From the NCBI RefSeq assembly GCF_901827205.1, contig NZ_LR594675.1:4650001-4714000 (forward strand): a DNA stretch of 64,000 nucleotides. Reading direction: 5' to 3'. Positions 47,042 through 53,793 of this stretch are shown in pieces. This DNA comes from Variovorax sp. PBS-H4 (GTDB taxonomy: Bacteria; Pseudomonadota; Gammaproteobacteria; Burkholderiales; Burkholderiaceae_C). The stretch's first letter is position 1; each line of letters begins with the position of its first letter. A program made the translations under genes and the position numbers. A model generated the notes under the pieces. That model searched no databases, was not told where the DNA came from, and was given only the letters and a program-made list of their open reading frames with translations.

Positions 47042-47449
47042 ATGAAAAAACATCTGCTCATGCTCGCAATCGCATCGTCTTGCTTCGTGGCAACGCAGGC
47101 CAGCGCGTTGACCAAGGACGAGTACAAGGCCGCCAAGGAAAAGATCGAGGCGACGTACAAGGCCGACAAGGCGAAGTGCGATCCGTTGAAGGACAACGCA
47201 AAGGACGTCTGCCAGAAGGAAGCCAAGGGCAAGGAAAACGTGGCCAAGGCTGAACTCGAGCAGCAATACAAGCCGAGCGATTCCAATGCCCGCAAGGTCG
47301 AGGAAGAAAAGGTGAAAGCCAACTACGAAGTCGCCAAGGAAAAATGCGACGACCAGAAGGGCGACGCAAAGAGCGCTTGCGAAAAGCAGGCGAAGGCCGA
47401 CGAGACCAAGGGCAAGGCGGATATCAAGGCCATGCACGCGAAGAAGTGA
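47042..47449 (+). CDS. Secreted Lys/Ala/Glu-rich helical protein
   Basis: 135 residues. A signal peptide (MKKHLLMLAIASSCFVATQA then SA|L) is followed by a highly charged helical body with four spaced cysteines ('DKAKCDPLKDNAKDVCQKEA', 'KEKCDDQKGDAKSACEKQ') in two repeated C-x(9)-C-like units that could form disulphide-linked helical hairpins. I recall similar proteins in related genera without known function. It lies behind csbD with a strong ribosome binding site and ahead of a bidirectional terminator, suggesting stress-related periplasmic expression. Confidence 0.65.
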   Translation: MKKHLLMLAIASSCFVATQASALTKDEYKAAKEKIEATYKADKAKCDPLKDNAKDVCQKEAKGKENVAKAELEQQYKPSDSNARKVEEEKVKANYEVAKEKCDDQKGDAKSACEKQAKADETKGKADIKAMHAKK

Positions 47450-47473
47450 CGGACGCCCTGCGTCAATTTCGAT

Positions 47474-47503
47474 AAAAACGGCGCCCGAAGGCGCCGTTTT
47501 TTT
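47474..47503. terminator. Bidirectional terminator
   Basis: AAAACGGCGCC-CGAA-GGCGCCGTTTTTTT. T run on both strands; it separates the rightward csbD unit from the convergent thioesterase gene, whose TAA lies in the T run. Confidence 0.9.
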
Positions 47504-47951
47504 ATGCTCCCTCGCTGACCAAGAGCTCACCGACGACCGCCTGCAGTGTCGGCGGCAGCTTCACTGGCCGCTGGGTCGCCCGGTCGACATAGACATGAAT
47601 GAAATGGCCCTGCGCCGCAGCGGCGTCGGCGCCCTGAGCGAACAGCGCGATCTCGTATCGCACGCTTGAACTTCCGACATGCGCGACGCGGACGCCCGCC
47701 TCGACCGTTTGCGGAAAAGCGAGCGGCGCAAAGTAGTTGCACCCGGTCTCCACCACGAAGCCGATGATGTCGCCGCGATGGATGTCGAGCGCACCGCGCT
47801 CGATCAGAAGCGCATTGACTGCCGTGTCGAACCAGCCGTAGTAGACGACGTTGTTGACATGCCCGTACATGTCGTTATCGGCCCAGCGCGTCGGGATGCT
47901 TCGAAAAACGCGAAAGGCGCTGCGGGAAAGGGGAATGGGCTTGGCGGTCAT
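47502..47951 (-). CDS. 4HBT-family acyl-CoA thioesterase
   Basis: 149 residues. 'PTRWADNDMYGHVNNVVYYG' with 'WFDTAVNALLIERG' is the hotdog-fold 4-hydroxybenzoyl-CoA thioesterase (YbgC-like) active-site region, with the conserved Asp in 'D-M-Y-G-H-V-N-N'. 'VVETGCNYFAPLAFPQTVEA' and 'FIHVYVDRATQRPVKLP' complete the fold. It hydrolyses short or medium acyl-CoA; the exact substrate is unknown. The stop lies in the shared terminator. Confidence 0.87.
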   Translation of the reverse strand: MTAKPIPLSRSAFRVFRSIPTRWADNDMYGHVNNVVYYGWFDTAVNALLIERGALDIHRGDIIGFVVETGCNYFAPLAFPQTVEAGVRVAHVGSSSVRYEIALFAQGADAAAAQGHFIHVYVDRATQRPVKLPPTLQAVVGELLVSEGA

Positions 47952-48027
47952 GCGGGTAGCTCGGGGTCCGGAACGTCACCGCATTGCATTCGGCGGCGGG
48001 CCTGTGCCTGCGGAGCGGCCATGTGGT

Positions 48028-48969
48028 TCAGGGGGTGTCTTTTGCCGCGGCATTCTGCCATCGGCGCCAATAATCCAGGGCCGCGCGGAAGGTGCCGAGT
48101 TGGACCTGCACCGTCTCGGCGATGTCGTTGGCATAGCCACCGGCCATCGCAAACGCGAGAGGGATCCGGCGCTGCCAGGCAAAGTCGAACACGCGCCTGT
48201 CGCGCGCCTCCAGGCCATCGAAGCTCAGTTTGAGGCGCCCGAGCCGGTCGCGCTCGAAAGGGTCTGCGCCCGCCAGGTAGATAACCAGCCCGGGCGAAAA
48301 GCGACCGTCGAGTTCGTCGAGCGCATGCTCGAGCGCCGTCAGGTACTCGGCATCACCACACCCGTCAGGCAGTTCGACATCGAGGTCGCTCAGCTCCTTG
48401 CGAAACGGAAAGTTCTTCTGCCCGTGGATCGAGAGCGTGAACACGCTTGGGTCCTCGCGAAAAATGCGAGCGGTTCCGTTGCCCTGATGAACATCGAGGT
48501 CGATCACTGCGACCTTCAATGCCACGCGGCCGCGACGACCCTGCTCCGCCTGCATCAGGCGCGCCGCCACAGCGGCATCGTTGAAGACGCAGAAGCCCCC
48601 GCCTCGGTCGGGACCGGCATGGTGAGTGCCGCCGGCCATGTTGCCGGCCACGCCCCCTTCGAGGGCGGCACGACAGGCGGCGATGGTGGCGCCCGTCGAG
48701 CGGCGCGAACGCTCCACCATGGCTTCGCTCCACGGAAAGCCGATCTCGCGCATGGCCAGAGCATCCACGCTGCCGTCAGTAATGGCGGCAATCCATTGCG
48801 GCGTGTGGGCCAACGCAAGTTCGCCATCGCTGGCACGTGGCGCCTCGAGCATCTCGACCTCGGGAAGGTGCCGTTCCATCTGCTCGCGAAGCAGCACGTA
48901 GCGGCCGATTGGAAACCGGTGCCCGGGCGGCAGCGGCAAGACGAAGTGCCCCGAATAAAACGCACGCAT
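48028..48969 (-). CDS. Histone-deacetylase-family zinc hydrolase
   Basis: 313 residues. Class II HDAC-like motifs: 'NMAGGTHHAGPDRGGGFCVF' (the two His of the charge relay), 'VAVIDLDVHQGNGTARIF' (zinc Asp/His), 'FTLSIHGQKNFPFRKELSDL' and 'LAGADPFERDRLGRLKLS' (second zinc Asp). The family removes acetyl groups from lysines or polyamines, or other acyl amides. It lies alone, divergent to the phasin gene across a region with strong dyads. A bacterial function here may be acetylpolyamine or acetoin-like use; unproven. Confidence 0.88.
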   Translation of the reverse strand: MRAFYSGHFVLPLPPGHRFPIGRYVLLREQMERHLPEVEMLEAPRASDGELALAHTPQWIAAITDGSVDALAMREIGFPWSEAMVERSRRSTGATIAACRAALEGGVAGNMAGGTHHAGPDRGGGFCVFNDAAVAARLMQAEQGRRGRVALKVAVIDLDVHQGNGTARIFREDPSVFTLSIHGQKNFPFRKELSDLDVELPDGCGDAEYLTALEHALDELDGRFSPGLVIYLAGADPFERDRLGRLKLSFDGLEARDRRVFDFAWQRRIPLAFAMAGGYANDIAETVQVQLGTFRAALDYWRRWQNAAAKDTP

Positions 48970-48990
48970 GGGAACATTGTCGGCGACGGT

Positions 48991-49085
48991 TTTAGAAGGT
49001 GCCTTCTAAATTGCTGCAAAGCAACAAAAACCACTTGGAGAGCGCCGCGCCGTTGCCTATACTTTCGCCATGCTGCGCCGCAACA
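48991..49085 (+). promoter_or_regulatory. Phasin promoter flanked by two PhaR-like dyads and one perfect palindrome
   Basis: TTGGAG (49035-49040) and TATACT (49058-49063), 17 bases apart, form the promoter. TGCTGC-AAA-GCAACA (49012-49026) upstream and TGCTGC-GCC-GCAACA (49071-49085) downstream of it are two copies of the same dyad, like the sites bound by the PHA regulator PhaR. A perfect palindrome TTTAGAAGG-TG-CCTTCTAAA (48991-49010) lies further upstream near the divergent gene start. Confidence 0.7.
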
Positions 49086-49150
49086 TAAATGGATGGGAGG
49101 GGCAGCTCACTTCCGGGTTCACCCCTTTTCATTTTTGATGGAGCTTCCAC

Positions 49151-49711
49151 ATGGCACTCACCGCTGACCAAATCATTGCCTCCCACAAGGCCAACGTCGA
49201 AACGCTGTTCGGCCTCACCACGAAAGCCTTTGAAGGCGTCGAGAAACTGGTGGAACTGAACGTTACCGCCTCCAAGGCAGCCCTGGCGGAAGCCGCCGGC
49301 ACCACGCAAGCGCTGCTCAGCGTCAAGGATGCGCAAGAACTGCTGGCACTGCAAGCCGGGCTGTTCCAGCCCCTAGCTGAAAAGGCTGCCGCGTACAGCC
49401 GTCACCTGTATGAAATCGCACAAGGCACGGGCGCCGAATTCAGCAAGGCGTTCGAAGGCAAGGCCGCTGAAGCCCAGCAAGCCTTCGTTGGCCTGGTCGA
49501 CAGCGCCGCCAAGAACGCCCCCGCCGGTTCGGAAACCGCGGTTGCCGTGATGAAGAGCGCCGTGGCTGCCGCCAACAACGCCTTCGAGTCGGTCCAGAAA
49601 GCTGTCAAGCAAGCCACCGACGTCGCAGAAGCGAACTTCCAGGCCGTCTCGAACACGGCTGTGAACGCCGCCAAGAGCACGGCCCAGACCGCTGCTCGCA
49701 AGCGCGCCTGA
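49151..49711 (+). CDS. phaP: Phasin family protein
   Basis: 186 residues. 'MALTADQIIASHKANVETLF' with 'GLTTKAFEGVEKLVELNVTA' is the Phasin_2 start; the body is helical with the Ala/Lys-rich tail 'NAAKSTAQTAARKRA'. Phasins coat polyhydroxyalkanoate granules. Promoter sites consistent with PhaR control lie upstream, in which free regulator represses the gene until granules titrate it away. The gene has a GGAG upstream of the ATG and a terminator downstream. Confidence 0.93.
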   Translation: MALTADQIIASHKANVETLFGLTTKAFEGVEKLVELNVTASKAALAEAAGTTQALLSVKDAQELLALQAGLFQPLAEKAAAYSRHLYEIAQGTGAEFSKAFEGKAAEAQQAFVGLVDSAAKNAPAGSETAVAVMKSAVAAANNAFESVQKAVKQATDVAEANFQAVSNTAVNAAKSTAQTAARKRA

Positions 49712-49777
49712 TCATCGACGAGCCCGCCTCACGCGGGCGACGATTGTCTCCTTGGGTCCTTCGGGATCCAATTTCGG

Positions 49778-49808
49778 GGCCCCATCTTCGGACGGGGCCT
49801 TTTTTTTT
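49778..49808 (+). terminator. Rho-independent terminator after the phasin gene
   Basis: GGCCCC-ATC-TTCG-GAC-GGGGCC hairpin with one mismatch, followed by nine T. Confidence 0.9.
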
Positions 49809-49853
49809 GCCGTCTATGATCGTGAACGAAGGCATTCTTGAGGAGCTGAGTAC

Positions 49854-50612
49854 ATGCAGATCGAAGGCAAGGTTTTCATCGTCACCGGCGGGGCTTCAGG
49901 CCTCGGCGAAGGCACGGCGCGCATGCTGGCGGCCAACGGTGGCAAGGTGGTAGTAGCCGACATGCAGGCGGACAAGGGCGAGGCGGTCGCGCAAGACATC
50001 GGCGGCGTCTTCGTCAAGTGCGACGTGAGCCAGGAGGCGGACGGCCAAGCCGCTGTGACTGCCGCCCAGAAGCTGGGCAAGCTGGTCGGCCTGGTCAACT
50101 GCGCCGGTATCGCACCTGCTGAAAAAACGGTAGGCAAGAACGGCCCTCATGCACTGGCCGTGTTCAGCAAGACCGTGACCGTCAACCTGATCGGCAGCTT
50201 CAACATGATCCGCCTTGCTGCCGATGCCATGGGAAAAAACGAGCCTGAATCCACCGGCGAGCGCGGCGTGCTGATCTCCACGGCCTCCGTCGCGGCCTAC
50301 GACGGGCAGATCGGCCAAGCCGCCTACAGTGCATCGAAGGGCGGCGTCGTCGGCATGACACTACCTATAGCCCGTGACCTCGCGCGCAACGGCATCCGCA
50401 ATATGACGATTGCCCCGGGCATCTTCGGTACACCGATGCTGTTCGGCATGCCCAAGGAAGTTCAGGACGCGCTGGCCGCCAGCGTTCCATTTCCTTCGCG
50501 CCTGGGCACGCCCGAGGACTACGCCAAGCTGGCGAAACACATCATCGAGAACGAGATGCTGAACGGCGAGGTGATCCGGCTCGACGGGGCGATCCGGCTG
50601 GCGCCGCGCTGA
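49854..50612 (+). CDS. Short-chain dehydrogenase, 3-hydroxyacyl-CoA type (HSD10-like)
   Basis: 252 residues. Rossmann start 'KVFIVTGGASGLGEGTARML', 'VADMQADKGEAVAQDI' (Asp for NAD preference), 'NCAGIAPAEKTVGKNG', and the catalytic Ser-Tyr-Lys in 'ISTASVAAYDGQIGQAAYSA' with 'SKGG'. The end 'VIRLDGAIRLAPR' is characteristic of type II 3-hydroxyacyl-CoA dehydrogenases (HSD17B10 group). It oxidises 3-hydroxyacyl-CoA with NAD in fatty acid or isoleucine breakdown. Its 3' end overlaps the convergent yihY-like gene by 71 bases. Confidence 0.9.
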   Translation: MQIEGKVFIVTGGASGLGEGTARMLAANGGKVVVADMQADKGEAVAQDIGGVFVKCDVSQEADGQAAVTAAQKLGKLVGLVNCAGIAPAEKTVGKNGPHALAVFSKTVTVNLIGSFNMIRLAADAMGKNEPESTGERGVLISTASVAAYDGQIGQAAYSASKGGVVGMTLPIARDLARNGIRNMTIAPGIFGTPMLFGMPKEVQDALAASVPFPSRLGTPEDYAKLAKHIIENEMLNGEVIRLDGAIRLAPR

Positions 50613-51513
50613 CCGGCGCGATCTCGCCCGGAATAGGCGCCGCGCTGCCGGTGCGCTCGAGGCGCTCATATTGCGCGATCACCTGTGCGCCGAACAGCAC
50701 CAGCGTGGCGGCGATCTCCAGGCTCAGCAACACGACGATCGCGGTGGTCAGGGAGCCGTACACCACGTTGACCTGCGACAGCGTGGCGAAGTAGAGCACC
50801 AGCACACGCCGCGTGACCTCCCACAGCAGCGCCGCAGTCACGCCGCCCAGTAATGCGTGCCGCAGCCGCAACCGACCCACCGGCATCACCAGGTAGAGCG
50901 AGGTGAGCATGAAGATCTCGCCCCCGAGCCCGAGCAAATACAGCAACGCCCCAGATACGCCTGAGAGCGACCAGCTGCCGCCGAACAGCTCGACGCTTTC
51001 CTGACCGATGACTTGCAACGCGCCCGCGACCAGCGTGACCAACAGCAGACCCACGCACAGGCAGAGGATGTAGATATAGGGCATCACGGCCGAAATCAGG
51101 AAGTGCCGCGTATGGTCGGCTTTGCGGTGATGAAAGATCACCGCCATCGCACTTTCAAGCACGGTGAACGCCAGCGAACTGAAGAAGATCATCGTCACCA
51201 GCAACACCGGGCCCATCACGTCGCGATGCTCCAGAAAGTTCGACAGCTCGCCGACGATGGCGCGTGACTGGCCCGGCAGCAGCCACTCGAGATAGCGGCC
51301 CACCGAACTCAGGAGCTCCGCCTGGTTGATGAAGTGCGACATCGCGATCACGCTCAGGATCAGGATCGGGACGATCGACAACAGCGCGTAATAGGCAACC
51401 GCTCCCGCCAGCAGCAGGCCCTGGTTTGCCCTGAATGCCTTGACTGCCTCCCAGGCGAAGCGCAGAGGGTGGCGCAGCAAGGGCACTGCGTGGCGGACGG
51501 TACGGCGAATCAT
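50542..51513 (-). CDS. YihY/UPF0761 (BrkB-like) membrane protein
   Basis: 323 residues from the ATG at 51513. Six membrane segments, with the family start 'AVKAFRANQGLLLAGAVAYY' and 'ALLSIVPILILSVIAM', and 'SLAFTVLESAMAVIFHHR', 'VYGSLTTAIVVLLSLEIAAT'. The C-terminal tail is basic and Ser/Arg/Pro-rich and is encoded by the 71-base overlap with the convergent dehydrogenase gene. Function unknown; once proposed as RNase BN, which was not upheld. It is divergent to dnaG with 90 bases between starts. Confidence 0.87.
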   Translation of the reverse strand: MIRRTVRHAVPLLRHPLRFAWEAVKAFRANQGLLLAGAVAYYALLSIVPILILSVIAMSHFINQAELLSSVGRYLEWLLPGQSRAIVGELSNFLEHRDVMGPVLLVTMIFFSSLAFTVLESAMAVIFHHRKADHTRHFLISAVMPYIYILCLCVGLLLVTLVAGALQVIGQESVELFGGSWSLSGVSGALLYLLGLGGEIFMLTSLYLVMPVGRLRLRHALLGGVTAALLWEVTRRVLVLYFATLSQVNVVYGSLTTAIVVLLSLEIAATLVLFGAQVIAQYERLERTGSAAPIPGEIAPVSAAPAGSPRRAGSPRRSASRSR

Positions 51514-51603
51514 GCAGATGAGGCGCGGGATTCGAAGCGGCCAGTATGCCGCCGAGGCGCGCAGGCATGAGGTCTTGCGTATGATTTGCCGCTCTCCGCC
51601 TAC

Positions 51604-53481
51604 ATGACCATCCCCGCCTCTTTCATCCAGGAATTGATCGCGCGCGCTGACGTGGTGGAGATCGTCGGGCGCTACGTCCAGCTGAAGAAGGCAGGCGCCA
51701 ACTTCATGGGACTGTGCCCCTTCCACGGCGAGAAGTCGCCCTCCTTTTCGGTAAGTCCGACAAAGCAGTTCTATCACTGCTTCGGGTGCGGAGCGCATGG
51801 CAACGCGATCGGTTTCCTGATGGAGCATGCCGGCATGGGCTTCGTCGAGGCGGTGCACGACCTCGCGGGCCAATACGGAATTCAGGTGCCCGAAGACGAC
51901 GCCTCGCCCGAGGAACGCGCCCGGGCCGCCGGCCAGCGCCAGAAGCAGGCCACCTTGTCCGAGGTGCTCGAGAAGGCGGGCGAAGCCTACCGCAAACAAC
52001 TGCGCCAGTCGAAAACCGCCATCGACTACCTCAAGGGCCGCGGCCTCTCGGGCGAGATTGCCCGGCAGTTCGGCATCGGCTACGCACCGCCCGGCTGGCG
52101 TACGCTGGCCAGCGTGTTTCCCGATTACGACGACCCGTTGCTGGCAGAGAGCGGCCTGGTAATCGCCGGCGAGGCCGACGAGAACAGCGAAGGCAAGCGC
52201 TATGACCGCTTTCGCGATCGGGTGATGTTCCCGATCCGCAACGTCAAGGGCGAATGCATCGGTTTCGGCGGGCGCGTCTTGGGCGACGAAAAGCCCAAGT
52301 ACCTCAATTCGCCCGAGACCCCGGTCTTCAGCAAGGGCCGCGAACTCTACGGCCTTTACGAGGCGCGCGCCGCGTTCCGCGAGCGAGGTTACGCGCTTGT
52401 AACCGAGGGCTACATGGACGTGGTGGCGCTGGCCCAACTGGGCTTTCCGAACGCTGTCGCCACGCTGGGCACAGCCTGCACAGCGGATCACGTCCAGAAG
52501 CTGTTCCGCTTCACCGAATCGGTGGTGTTCAGCTTCGACGGCGATGCCGCAGGTCGGCGCGCGGCGCGCAAGGCGCTCGATGGCGCCTTGCCGTACGCCA
52601 CCGACGTGCGCAGCGTCAAATTCCTGTTCCTGCCGGCCGAGCACGATCCCGACAGCTTCATCCGCGAATTTGGCGCCGACGCCTTCGCGCGCTTCGTGGG
52701 CGAGGCCACGCCGCTGAGCCGATTCATGGTCGAAGTCGCGCGCGAGGGCTGCGACCTCGGCACCGCCGAAGGACGCGCCCATATGGCCAGCAATGCCCGG
52801 CCGCTGTGGAGCGCCCTGCCCGAAGGCGCGCTCAAGCGCCAGTTGCTCACCGAGATCGCCGAAATGGTCCAGTTGAGTGCACAGGAGCTGAGCGAGCTCT
52901 GGCTCCCTCGCGGGGCAGCCCGTCCGGCCGCGCCAGGTCCGCGGGAGCGCCGCGAGGACCGGCCTCGGCCGCGCGAAGACCGTTACGGGCACCGCGCGCC
53001 GGTCTCACGCCCTGCCCGCGGCCGCATCATGCCCCTGGGACGCCCCGACGTGGCCGCGCGCCTGCTGCTCTCGAACATGGCGGAATGGGAGGCCCTGCCC
53101 CACGAGCTCCACGCCCTCCTGTGCGAACTCCCAGGCGAGCACGGACAGCTCTTCGCCTGGCTGGACAGCCAGTTGCACGAGCACGGTCTGCAGCCCTGGG
53201 CGGCGCTGCGCGAGGGCTTGCGCGGCCTTGACTTCGAGGCGCTCGCCGTGCGCGTCATGACCGGACCGGACGGGGCGCCACTCGGAGATCCAGAGGGTGA
53301 GCACGCCGGCGAGGCCGCGCGCGAGCTGCGCAACGTGCTCGATTTCATGCTGGACGATCGCCTCAAGATTCAACAAAGCGAGGCTATCGATGCCGTGGGC
53401 AGCGATCCGCGTGCCCTGGAACGCTACAAGGCACTGGAAGCGCGCCGACTGGAACTGCGCGCCCGCTTGAAGCCACGCTAG
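51604..53481 (+). CDS. dnaG: DNA primase
   Basis: 625 residues from the ATG at 51604 (a start 18 bases earlier is possible). CHC2 zinc finger 'CPFHGEKSPSF' with 'HCFGCGAHGN'; RNA polymerase/TOPRIM domain with 'GKRYDRFRDRVMFPIRNVKG', 'ALVTEGYMDVVALAQLGF' and 'FSFDGDAAGRRAARKALDG'; C-terminal helicase-binding domain with a proline/arginine-rich variable linker ('PGPRERREDRPRPREDRYG'). It makes RNA primers at the fork. The rpoD gene follows, the usual macromolecular-synthesis order without rpsU here. Confidence 0.95.
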   Translation: MTIPASFIQELIARADVVEIVGRYVQLKKAGANFMGLCPFHGEKSPSFSVSPTKQFYHCFGCGAHGNAIGFLMEHAGMGFVEAVHDLAGQYGIQVPEDDASPEERARAAGQRQKQATLSEVLEKAGEAYRKQLRQSKTAIDYLKGRGLSGEIARQFGIGYAPPGWRTLASVFPDYDDPLLAESGLVIAGEADENSEGKRYDRFRDRVMFPIRNVKGECIGFGGRVLGDEKPKYLNSPETPVFSKGRELYGLYEARAAFRERGYALVTEGYMDVVALAQLGFPNAVATLGTACTADHVQKLFRFTESVVFSFDGDAAGRRAARKALDGALPYATDVRSVKFLFLPAEHDPDSFIREFGADAFARFVGEATPLSRFMVEVAREGCDLGTAEGRAHMASNARPLWSALPEGALKRQLLTEIAEMVQLSAQELSELWLPRGAARPAAPGPRERREDRPRPREDRYGHRAPVSRPARGRIMPLGRPDVAARLLLSNMAEWEALPHELHALLCELPGEHGQLFAWLDSQLHEHGLQPWAALREGLRGLDFEALAVRVMTGPDGAPLGDPEGEHAGEAARELRNVLDFMLDDRLKIQQSEAIDAVGSDPRALERYKALEARRLELRARLKPR

Positions 53482-53484
53482 GAA

Positions 53485-53514
53485 TTGCTTGAAAAAAGCG
53501 CAGGGCGCTATAAT
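53485..53514 (+). promoter_or_regulatory. Sigma70 promoter upstream of rpoD
   Basis: TTGCTT (53485-53490) with 18 bases to a perfect TATAAT (53509-53514). It starts just after the dnaG stop, so rpoD can be made independently. Confidence 0.75.
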
Positions 53515-53793
53515 TTAAGGCTTCGCATACAAGCGAAAATAAGGCAAGAGCGACAGCAGCACCTCCGGGCCGACTCGATGCGCAACGCAATTCCGGTGAA
53601 TCCACGTCGGAATACGGGTCAATAACCGCAAGGACTGCACACCAAATGTTCGCCCGACATCTTGTCTTTTGAAGCGCGTTCGAGGGGTCGCCAGCGGCCT
53701 TTCGTTCGACCCTTTCCGTTTTTTGTGCTCCTGCCTGCGCCGGGCTGTTGGCGCCTGTGATTCTGTTGGTCAATTCTTGATGTGCGAGGTCTT
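53515..53793 (+). other. Long leader (about 270 bases) before rpoD
   Basis: Between the promoter and the rpoD ATG there is no gene. I see a short hairpin-like stretch near 'CTTCGCATACAAGCGAAAAT' (53520-53539) and C/T-rich text, but no riboswitch or terminator I can name. An upstream GTG at 53782 in the rpoD frame has no better ribosome binding site than the ATG at 53794. Confidence 0.5.

Noticed and set aside
53782..53793. GTG start for rpoD
   Set aside because: The ATG at 53794 fits better; no stronger ribosome binding site for the GTG.
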